A stretch of DNA of 64,000 bases from Apis mellifera (taxonomy: Eukaryota > Arthropoda > Insecta > Hymenoptera > Apidae), in assembly GCF_003254395.2 (NCBI RefSeq), contig NC_037649.1:6419032-6483031 (forward strand), read 5' to 3'. Shown in pieces: positions 23,550 through 33,030 of this stretch. The position numbers and the translations under genes were made by a program. Below the pieces are notes generated by a model. The model had not been told where the DNA came from and did no database searches. It worked only from the letters and a program-made list of their open reading frames with translations. Each line of letters starts with the position of its first letter. The first letter of the stretch is position 1.

Positions 23550-25454
23550 ACGGTCAGCGATACGCAAACAGGGAGGTTATTATCGTGCTACTGACAGTAG
23601 GCTTAAGACTTAATCGGCCGTTGCGATCGCGTGCTTCTAATTTCACGCTCGCCATCCCCGGTTGGCCTCCGGTTCAACATCCAGCTAATCGAATCTTTGA
23701 AGCCCTCGTAATCACCGTTTCAAGACCGAAACCGTTTACACGCCTTTCGTGTAAAATGTACACTGACCCAAATTCCGATTTACTCCACTTTCCTTTTATT
23801 CTTTCCTCCCCTTCACCCTTTCTCTTCTTTCTATCGATTTTCTTACTTACTCTTCTTCTTCTTTTTTTTATTTCTGCTTAGAAGGAGTTTTTCTCTTCGC
23901 GTTGAACGGCACAAGGTTCAATTGTGAAAGCGTAAAAAAGGGAATGGCGCGTTAACGCGTTAACCCGTGTCATGTGTCGTCCTCGTGAATGTCCGCGCTT
24001 AGAGGAAATTAGGGGGAAACTTAGGACGCGTGTGTGCATCCATTTTCCAGCGGGAGCTTTACAACCAGAGGCTTGACATCTCCCATCCGTCTTCCGATAC
24101 TCGCACACGTCCCAGGAATTACATTGGACGCGGCTTACAACCCCGCGAGTTTTATGAGTTACAGTTACTCCTCTAATAACGATGGCGGTTGCTATATCTC
24201 CCTCCTTTTCAGGCTCGGCCACGAAAATTACGTCTTAACCAGCCGTCTTCAAGAGGAAAGAGAAGGGTGTCGGAATGGCTCGAAAACGAGGATCGATAGA
24301 GAGAGAGGGAGAGAACGAGTGTATGACACCGGCCTATTGTGCGCGATCGAATGACATTAGGGTTATTATACCCGCATCTCGTGAATGCCTCCTCACTTTG
24401 GACGCTCAAGATATATTCTCGCCTTACTGCACTTTGTCTTCCAACGCCGTATTAATTAAGGCTCGAAGTTGAGTGAGCCTTAGACTCCTCTGACGCTCCT
24501 CGACGACGTTTAACACGTTCCCTTCCCATTCATTACGCGAAATCGTTGCGGTTTATCTTTTGTTCTTTCTCCTCAATGAAGCCGGATAGCGCGCGCTTTC
24601 GTACGCGTTTTTCGTGGGAGAGCCGAGTCGTCACGATCGAGTGCGTTCGAAACGAAGGTAAAGCCGAAGGAGGGAGAGAGAGGAAATCACGCGATATTCT
24701 TTCAGTCGCGAAATTATATCTCGGTTGCACTTCTGTGCGAACATCCGGCCCGAAAGGTGAACAACAACGGCTGTGGTGACATCGGCATCGACCCACCCTT
24801 CTCGTTTTCGCGCTTTGGAGAGGCTCGAGGGGAACGTCAGAGTTCCTGTGTGGCCGCGGCCAATTATGAAATCGTCTCAGTGGCTCCCCATTATGCTATT
24901 ATGTTGCCCTGGCGTCAGATAATTTTCTAACTACCCTCTCGTTCTTCCATCCCCTCTTCTCTTCAATCAATTAATCGCGTTCTAGTTTCCTTTCTTTCGA
25001 TCTCTTGCGGATTCTTTGCAAACTTCTTGCGAGATTTCGTCGATCACGAAGATTTCTTTTCTTTTCTTTTTACAATCTCGCCACAAAATTTTCCTTTTCT
25101 GCAATTTTTTTGCAAAGTACAAAGGGATTTCTTTTTCGATTAAATGTTATAATTATATAATTCCCTTCCTCTTCTCTTTCGTCCCGTTTCTCGATTTCAT
25201 CAAACGGGTCTACTCTTCCCTGCCACCATATATATTTCCGCTTTTCCTTCTCCAACCGGAGAGATTCTCTCATCCAGCGCGGTCTCTCGTTACACTCGAA
25301 CGGTGCCCGTATTTATTTTGGCCCCCTCTCGAAGCGGTATCACGTTTTACCGATTTCACGAGTGGCTGTTGGTGTAATAGTTTACTATTACCGAATGATA
25401 AACGCGGGAGAAGAAGGAGGGAGAGGGAAGGGGGCGAGAGAGGGTTCGATCTTT

Positions 25455-25474
25455 CTTTTTTTTTTTTTTTTTTT
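25455..25474. repeat. Poly-T run
   Basis: About twenty T with purine-rich DNA immediately before it. No target-site duplication recognised. Confidence 0.8.
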
Positions 25475-25848
25475 CTCCCTCGATAGGATCGACGTGATAG
25501 CTTCGAGTATCAATCCTTGAGTTATTTTCCGGTTGAAAAGTTTTCTCGTTTACAGAGTGTCCTAATTTGATCCCCGCGTTTCACCGGCGCGACGTACGAT
25601 CTCGTCGATCGTTAAACGGGGTCCAGGGCTTTTCGATGAATGTTCCACATCCTGTATTTCCTCCCATATACGTCGCGCGATCGATATACTCGATTACGAA
25701 ACACGATTATAAATCAATTTTATTTCTTAATTATTCAAGTGAACAATTTTCACGCTTGAAAATCTCTTCCTCTTCTCGATACACCTTCTCCCTCAAAAAA
25801 CACCGATTCAACCGATGAGACGTTTCTTTCGAAATTATTCATTGCCTA

Positions 25849-25865
25849 AAAAAAAAAAAAAAAAA
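25849..25865. repeat. Poly-A run
   Basis: Seventeen A; no open frame before it that would suggest a retrocopy. Confidence 0.8.
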
Positions 25866-26676
25866 TAGATGTGGTTCCCGTCTCGAGCGAAAAGTTGGTT
25901 GGAACAATGTCCGGTTCCGGTTGAAAAGGTGACTTAATAAGCGTTTTCCACGCGATTATCTTCCGGCTGGAACCGCGCCGGTTAACGCGTGTAATACGCG
26001 TGTCGACGACGCCGCCGCCGCCGCCACTAATTTAGTCCGTGTTCCGTGTTGGGTGAAAGGTATGTGGCGGGTATGTGTATTAGAAACGTGAATAGAGGTG
26101 CAACGTGTAGGAGAATTGTTGGGAAAGTGCATGACGGCGGGGAAGAGGAGGGGAGGTGGGTAGTTTCGGGGGGATAGAATAGAAGCGAGCTCAAACATGT
26201 TTGATATTAACTTCATTTAGCCGAACACAGTCGAACAATTTTGTCAGTTTGCCGGGCATAGTGTGTAAGCAAGTATCGCGGGAAATGATGCATTAATTAG
26301 CCACCGCGTATAACGCGGAAAATTGTTTCCGGCTCATTTTCCCGAACTTTTCAACCGGGACTTTGTATCTCGAGTTCTTTTTTTTTTCCCCCTTCCCCTC
26401 TCTCTCACTTTTAATCATGATACACACAATGAACCACGGGGGGCAAGAAACTTATTTTAATTTGACGTGGGTAATTGTTCGTCTCGTTTCAGTAGCGGTA
26501 GTTGAAAAATTGACGGTGAATTTGAAGGGATCTCGATCGGGCAAGGATTATATTTTAAATTGTTACACGATTCGATTTCTCGTCGTTAAATATAAAGCGT
26601 TGTGTATAAAGAATGCAAATGGGCGAAGAAAATATTTATTTCATTTTATTCAAGAAAATGTAAACTCGGATATCTC

Positions 26677-26714
26677 CTAATCTGAATACATTTTTTTTCT
26701 GTTTGCAGGTAAGC
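26677..26714 (+). promoter_or_regulatory. Recursive splice site (ratcheting point), zero-length exon
   Basis: A branch-point match CTAAT (26677-26681) is followed at the proper distance by a pyrimidine tract ending CTGTTTGCAG, and the acceptor AG (26707-26708) is joined directly to a perfect donor, GTAAGC (26709-26714). The abutted acceptor and donor are the signature of recursive splice sites that split very long introns of insect developmental genes into steps. It implies a plus-strand intron extending well to both sides. The only plus-strand donor candidate to its left that I rate well is at 20688. Confidence 0.55.
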
Positions 26715-27238
26715 ATATCTTCATATAACATATTCGATCTGTTACTTGCAAAGGAAGGAAGGAAGGAAGCAAGGTTAGTGAGTTAAATCTAATACAATCT
26801 CGTTAATGAATACCTGAGCTAAGGAAGAATTTCATCGCCGTCCTCGCGATAACGCGACACTTCTTCTTATCCCCCCCGTAATTTTTCCTGTTTTAATATT
26901 TTAATTCCTCGCAGGAATTCCGATGGAAACGTGTTTCGAATATCTCGGAGGTCTTAAATGTCTGCAAATTCATTGCGAAAGCTGCGGATCTATCGCGTAG
27001 TTGGGATATTTCGTGCTTCGGACGAGACTCGAATATCTTCATTCCTCTCTCTCTCTCCTCCCCTCTCCTTCTCCTTCTCTCTCTCTCTCCTTTTGTAACG
27101 CTGTGTCGTCTAACGAAAACATAGAAAAAAAGAGAGAAAGAGAGAATGCGTATTTTCAAAATGAAAAAGAATTCCTATCTGCATCCATTTGTCGATGAAA
27201 TTCATCCCATTGTACCATCTCGAAACCGAGTTACGTAC

Positions 27239-27268
27239 CTGGAGTCCGTCCGAATGATATTTTCCTTC
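27239..27268 (-). CDS. Candidate 30-nt micro-exon
   Basis: On the minus strand a long pyrimidine tract (CTCTTCTTCTTCTTTTTT) leads to CGTAAACAG, then 30 nt, then CTCCAG|GTACGTAAC. Both splice sites match the insect consensus. The 30 nt are exactly ten codons and in frame 0 read EGKYHSDGLQ with no stop, so inclusion or skipping would keep the frame. Micro-exons of this size are common in neuronal and muscle genes of insects. It lies on the same strand as the candidate exons at 19.5-22 kb but upstream of the proposed starts there, so it would belong to an earlier-starting isoform or another gene. A chance pairing of sites is possible. Confidence 0.35.
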
Positions 27269-28366
27269 CTGTTTACGAAAAAAGAAGAAGAAGAGAAACA
27301 AAGGTCCGTTTAAAAAAACGTTTATAATCCGAGAGAGCGGGACAGAAGTAGCGTTTTATGCCTTGAAAAACGATGCGACGTCCGGGTTAACCAATTTCAT
27401 CCACGGAGATCTAATTTCCTCCCGTCAAGATGCGTTACACGGGGACATCCGTGTTTCCTCTTTATAATACGGCTCGTTTCCCCCGCGTTGTAAACGCGTC
27501 ACTCGGAATCGCGTCCCCGTTGTAAATCTCGCCGCATTCTTGCACCCCGCCGACCAATTTAAACCGCGATTACCCGCCTTGCGTCTGAACATATTTTCAT
27601 TCGCGTGAAGACGCAATCGTCTCGATCAGGATGAACTTTGCGCGAATTTCTACGAAACGACGAGTATGGTATGATGTAAAATAGAAAAGGAACGCGTGGA
27701 TATTTGATCTTGAGGAATGATCATCTAATCTTTCGCATTCTCCTTATGGAATCTCTTTTGGAACAAGCTCTTTCCTAATTTTGAAGAAACAAGTCTTTCT
27801 TTGGAGGAGGGAATTGGATTTTGGAGACGAGACGAGATTGTATCCGGGAATAAATTTCCAAAGAAGGGGACAATTAACAATGACGGAAGGAAAAAGACGT
27901 TCGATCCGTGAAAACGTATGGATAAACGGTTCGTAAAATTGTCATCGCGCGCATATACACACGATCCCCGATAAGGGAATTTACGACACGACGCGACAAG
28001 ATTGAAACAGCGGGATTCTCAAATATTAACGTGGCTCGTGCGATTAGAGGATAGATTGGAGGATATCCCCGGGTTCTCTAACCCGACCATTCAACCGTGG
28101 TACGAAGTCACGAGCCGAGCCACGCCGCCATTAACATGCCATTACGGTTCATTAATGATAATCGGCATCGTTTCCTTTGAGAAGTCCCGAAGGCATCTCC
28201 TCGAAGCAAAGGCAACGAGAATAATCGGTGTAAATTCGCGCTTGCCATCTCGGTGATTAGCTTGCGCGTCTCCTTCAACGATTATCCCTCTCTATTCCGA
28301 ATGCGAATACGTTTTGTAGCTCGAAGCGATCGGAATCGAGGCGTGGCCTTCTCTCTCTCCTTTCGA

Positions 28367-28395
28367 AAATAAAATAAAATAAAATAAAATAAAAC
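28367..28395. repeat. (AAAAT)n pentanucleotide repeat
   Basis: Five to six AAAAT units. Confidence 0.85.
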
Positions 28396-28751
28396 GCGAC
28401 ACGAGGGAAACCAAATTGAATATTTAAATGGGCGAGAGTTACAGTAATTTCACGTCCGGATACGCGATTAAAGTCCGTGCATTTAATACACCGACATCGA
28501 TCCCCTGTCTCGGGACGAAAGTTACATTCGCCACGCCCTGCGCGATAACACGCGTGCTACTTTCCTCTCATTTGTTAATGACGTTGGACTTGGCCGCAAT
28601 TCCAATCTCTCCTTTTCACTGTCATCCGCGTTCCCCGAGGAGATGATGGATCGAGAGAGAGGGGAGGATGAGGATGACTCGCAGGCCCCGGATATTTTCT
28701 TCGTGGAGAAGGAATTGGGTTATACCCCAATCCCCCAAGATCTGCATTAAA

Positions 28752-29380
28752 ATTGATCATCGCCCTTCTCTTAGATGATTACAAGTATAAAACGCGAGAA
28801 AAAGTAACGAGTGCATCTTGAAATCGGTTTTGATCGTCAAAATCGATACTGATTCTTGAATGTTTCGAGAGAAAAGATGGAAGGAATGGAACGTGGAATC
28901 GTGAATAAGAAATTGATCATCTCTTAGATGATTACAAGTATAAGAAGAGAGAGAAAAAATAACGGGTACATGCTTGAAATCGGTTCTCGATCGAAATCGT
29001 ACCGCGATTCTTGAATGTTTCGACAGAAAAGATGGAAGGAATGGAACGTCTTGGAATCGTTAATAAGAAATTGATCATCACACTTCTCTTAGATGATTAT
29101 AAGTATAAAACGCGAGAAAAAGTAACGAGTGCATCTTGAAATCGGTTTTGATCGTCAAAATCGATTCTTGAATGTTTCGAGAGAAAAGATGGAAGGAATG
29201 GAACGTCTTGGAATCGTTAATAAGAAATTGATCATCACACTTCTCTTAGATGATTACAAGTATAAAACGCGAGAAAAAGTAACGAGTGCATCTTGAAATC
29301 GGTTTTGATCGTCAAAATCGTACTGATTCTTGAATGTTTCGAGAGAAAAGATGGAAGGAATGGAACGTCTTGGAATCGTT
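28752..29380. repeat. Tandem minisatellite, 4 copies of about 158 bp
   Basis: Units begin ATTGATCATC at 28752, 28912, 29070 and 29227 (spacing 160, 158, 157). Shared blocks include CTCTTAGATGATTACAAG, AAAAAGTAACGAGTGCATC, TCTTGAATGTTTCGA and AAAAGATGGAAGGAATGGAA. Copies 3 and 4 are the most alike; copy 2 lacks part of the CACTTCTC start. The last unit ends near GGAATCGTTAGAGAG. All frames have many stops. Confidence 0.9.
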
Positions 29381-29702
29381 AGAGAGAATATGAATGGGAT
29401 ATTTATTTCTCTCGAAATTCTTCAGAAAAGGGAATGAATATTCGTTTCCGCGCACGGTAATCGGATCGACGAAGAACGTCGTCATCCTTTTTTCAAATAA
29501 CGTTTTTTATTTTTTGTTGGCGAATCGAAGGATCGCTTTGAATTCCGTTCGGTTGTTTTTTTAAGTTTATTCGGCGGTTGGAAGATCGAGGCGATAAAGC
29601 GAGAATTCTCAGCGGCGCGCGAGGTTTCGCGTTAAAACACGTACGATTAATTGGAGCGCGGAAAACGCGGGACTCGTCGTCCACTTTGTACGGTCTCTTT
29701 GA

Positions 29703-29773
29703 ATTTAACTTACTACTTACCTGCGCCACTCGACGTAATGACCGTTCCACTTACGCCAGTTCCGCGTTACTTG
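29703..29773 (-). repeat. Exon-like duplicated segment, copy A
   Basis: This segment and copy B (30298-30370) align over about 70 bp with roughly three of four bases identical by eye. On the minus strand both end in the same strong donor, GCAG|GTAAGT, and the similarity continues a little way into the intron side. Here the donor is after base 29721. In one frame it reads TRNWRKWNGHYVEWR, sharing T-x-N-x-R-x-W-x-x-H-Y with copy B, but no good acceptor is seen upstream and another frame has a stop. It may be a duplicated alternative first exon, a decayed exon pair or a non-coding duplication. Confidence 0.4.
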
Positions 29774-30297
29774 GTGTCGGTTCGACGTCGTTTCTCGCTG
29801 CTCTCGGCGGTATCGTTGATGAACACACAGATCTCGTACGGATGATGCGCATGCAGCACCGGTGGGTCGCGGAAATTGGGTCACGCGATTTCACGTGTCT
29901 CCGCGTCTGAACGTTTAAGAAGAGGTTAAAAAACGGCCACCGAAACGCCCGCTTTCCTCTCCTTTGAATCGTCGTCTCACCGTTTGTACTCCCAAGTTGG
30001 CGAAAACTCGTCGTGCCGACGAGTACTCGTCCGTGGAATATTGCATCGCACGTGTACGTTTCTAATTATGCCCTAGACGGTGCAAGAAACCGTGCAAGGA
30101 GAAAAAAAAAGAAAAGAAAAGAAAGGCGAATAATTCGCACGGAGACATTGAACCGGGGAAGAGTAAAGAAGGGAGATGCGCGTACCGTTTTTCAACAAAG
30201 AGAACGTCACCCTGGGCCGAGGCACGCGGCTGGAGAATAACGAGCTCGCGCGTCAAACCGTGGAAACGCAAGATAAATTCCTGCTGGTGGTCTCCTT

Positions 30298-30370
30298 AAA
30301 TTCAATGTAACACTTACCTGCATCCCGCGTCATAATGGCTGCTCCAATTACGCGAATTCCACGTTGCTTC
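30298..30370 (-). repeat. Exon-like duplicated segment, copy B
   Basis: Diverged copy of the segment at 29703-29773. The minus-strand donor GATGCAG|GTAAGTGTT lies after base 30318. In the frame comparable to copy A it reads TWNSRNWSSHYDAGC, with a TAA about 40 nt before the alignable part. In a second frame (INAEPSSQRREKQRG, then IRVIGAAIMTRDAG) it stays open further upstream. Because neither frame is clean in both copies, translation is doubtful; what is best supported is the conserved donor. Confidence 0.4.
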
Positions 30371-31020
30371 TCGCGCCTCTGTGACGACGGCTCGGCGTTA
30401 ATGCGCCCCGTTAATACGCGAGCAGACCAGGCCTCCTCTGCGCACCTTATACTCTCCACCCTCTTTCATCCCTCTAAGAAGCGGAGCTGTGTGCGCTATC
30501 CTCGGTGGTCGGTGCAAAGAAACCTTGACAGACGTAGCTGCTCGTTTCTCGCGAAGAAAACTACGGCCTCGCCATCTAATTGTTTTAATGACTCCGTTTT
30601 CCTCGTGAGCTATTCTCTCTAGATATATATCTCTCTCTTTCGAGATATTTTCTCTCTTACCTTTTCTCCTCTTGTCTCCACACCTTCGTCATCGTTCTCT
30701 CTCTCTCGTTTCTTCTATCTTAACGTCTTTTACTTTAGCCATAGAATGTTAGGTTAGACTTGGTAGTTGGTCGGCAAGTACTCGTTCGCGGTCGGTCGAT
30801 TTCTCGGTCTAATTATCGGTGTACCTCTAGCTATTTCTTTCTCTCAGCAGCTTCTCGCGGATCGTTCCACTCGTTTCAACAACGTCTTAATTAGGATTTC
30901 ATTAGCTCGTGCTACGGTCAAGCGCTTCTCCTTCGCCGTGTCTCTCCGCCTTTTTCAGTCCTCTCTGTGCTCGCCGGAGCTCGACCTCAAACGAATCGCC
31001 CGTTTTTTCTCTTTTTTCAG

Positions 31021-31220
31021 TATCGAATCGTTCGATAATGGATTCGTGCAGAACAGGATGCATTTTGACACGGCTGTTTTTCGCGAGCAACGACGAAATG
31101 GAGAAACGTGTCTTCATTCGATACAAAATTGATGGCCACGATCCCTGCTTTCTTCGAAAGATCCCCCGATTCTTTTCAACCTCCGTCGCTCGATCGGATG
31201 ATCCTGTTATCCGTCGCTAA
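31021..31220 (+). CDS. Candidate terminal coding exon
   Basis: A very strong acceptor (pyrimidine run ending CTCTTTTTTCAG at 31020) opens a frame that runs 66 codons to TAA at 31218-31220. It contains MDSCRTGCILTRLFF and later EKRVFIRYKIDGHDP, and ends DDPVIRR. If the upstream exon ends in phase 1, as the exon at 20451-20688 does, the junction codon is GTA and the frame stays open; that is a one-in-three coincidence by chance. The ATG at 31038 could also start a 60-residue small protein by itself. A second acceptor-like site lies at 30957-30958. I saw no AATAAA nearby and recognise no family. Pyrimidine-rich acceptor look-alikes are common in this DNA, so the support is modest. Confidence 0.22.
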
Positions 31221-31989
31221 GTCTCGTCCATGGTTCCCGGATATAAAACCAGAATTTTGTCTCCAGGATTTTTTTTTTCTATAGAATTCGTTCAACCGGA
31301 ATTCCATCCGGATGAAACCTATGAGAACTCGATCGCTTCAAAAAAAATAGAACCGAATCTTCGAATATTCAATCGAAAAAAATCCAAAAAACGAGTCGAA
31401 GAACGAATCGTGAAATCGTGAAACGTAATCCACCAAATTTCCAATTCGAAGATCGCGTCTCTCTCCTTTTAAAACTCTTCTCGAGTTTTTTCCCCGCAAG
31501 AATCGACACTGTTTTCGAACCCTTCACCCGTGCAATAATTCACCGCATCTCCGCGCGACTAACGCGTAGACGTAATCCTCGAAGCGGATAAATCGGGCGG
31601 CATCGAGTTTGGAACCGCGCTTCCTGTCCTTCCTTCGGCACAAAAAAGCCGAGGCATCGACGAGCGAGAGGTTACCACCTTCGGGATCGGCCTATTATAC
31701 TTCGCTTAATCCTCGCCTCTCCTCCGCTTCCCCTTCTCGCTCTGCCCTTTTCACCGCCGCCTCGAAACCCGGAGAAGACCACGCGCTTCGGAGAGAGAAT
31801 CTTTTTCTTTTCGCGGACGAAAGCCTCCCTCCCCTCTTCTCCCCCAGTTCTGGTCCGGCGGAGAGGATTAGAGTCGTCCACGGGTGTCGAAACTAAGCTC
31901 CTCCGCTCCTGATACGGGATTATACACACGGTTGAAATATCGCGCCACGTATCCGTTTCAACCGTGTTCACGGATCTCGTCTCCGTTCT

Positions 31990-32031
31990 ATGTATATATA
32001 TATATATGTGTGTGTGTATATATATATACAT
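31990..32031. repeat. (TA)n(TG)n(TA)n alternating tract
   Basis: TA units flank a central GTGTGTGT block over about 42 bp of alternating pyrimidine-purine. The tract is near-palindromic at its AT arms, a candidate Z-DNA or cruciform element, 190 bp left of the degenerate 117-142 bp array. Confidence 0.8.
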
Positions 32032-32224
32032 TTTTCAGCCTGCTGAAAACGAGCCAAACCGTTCATGATGATCTTTCACCGTGGAAATATGGGATGATAG
32101 AGTGAATACCCGGCGCAAAGTCTGCCGATCTTGTTGGTCACGGTGAGCCCGGAGGGGCAAACGATTCGCTCTCTATGGGATTTCGATAATTCATGGGAAA
32201 GCGATACGGACATCGCCTCCTGTG

Positions 32225-33030
32225 CACCTTGATACGTTTATGATACGTATATAAATGATACGAGAATAAGAAGTCGATATTTGGAAGCATCCGAATTCTT
32301 GCTTTGGATCCATCGTTGAAGAAGATTTGAAAATCTTTTTCGCGGCCATCAAATTAATCTTAGAAGAACTCATGACACATAAGCATAAGTTTTATGATGA
32401 TACATATATAAATGAAAATAAGAATTCGATAATTGGAACCATCTGCATTTTTATTTTGGATCCACACTTGAAGAAGATTCTTCGCGGCCATCAAATTAAT
32501 CTTAGAAGAATTCATGACACATTAGCATGCGTTTTATGATGATACATATATAAGTGAAAATAAGAATTTGATAATTGGAACCATCTAAATTCTTACTTTG
32601 AATCCATCGTTGAAGAAAATTCTTCGCGACTATCAAATTAATCTTAGAAGAACTCACGACACATAAGCATACGCTTTATGATGATACATATAAACGAGAA
32701 TAAGAATTCTTACTTTGAATCCACCGTTCAAGAAGATTCTTCGCGGCCAATTAACCGATCTTAGAAGAATTCACGACATATAAGCATACATTTTATGATA
32801 ATATATATATAAACGAGAATAAGAATTCGATATTTGGAACCGAATTCTTACTTTAGATCTATCGTTGAAGAAGATTCTTCGCCTTCAAATTAATCTTAGA
32901 AGAACTCACGACACATAAGCATACGTTTTATAATGATACATACATATATAAACGAGAATTCGATATTTGGAACACAGTTGAACAAGATTCTTGGCCATCA
33001 AATTAACCGGTCTTATAAAAATTCATATAA
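32225..33030. repeat. Degenerate tandem repeat, about 6 units of 117-142 bp
   Basis: The marker TCTTAGAAGA (or TCTTATAAA in the last) recurs at 32359, 32500, 32642, 32759, 32894 and 33011. Each unit carries GAAGAAGATTCTTCGCGGCC, CACGACACATAAGCATACG, TTTATGATGATACATATATA and AGAATAAGAATTCGATATTTG in order, with indels that change the spacing. A partial first unit starts near 32225. It is AT-rich and non-coding, and older than the two other arrays judging by divergence. Confidence 0.88.

Larger units (their letters stand above)
22304..26676. other. Intron-like DNA
   Basis: A strong plus acceptor look-alike at about 22405 (TTCTTTTCGCAG|GAATATC) opens no clear exon. The segment 22800-23200 is AT-rich. 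The segment 24830-24900 contains several ATTATG/AATTATG homeodomain-type cores. Microsatellites are listed separately. Confidence 0.4.
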
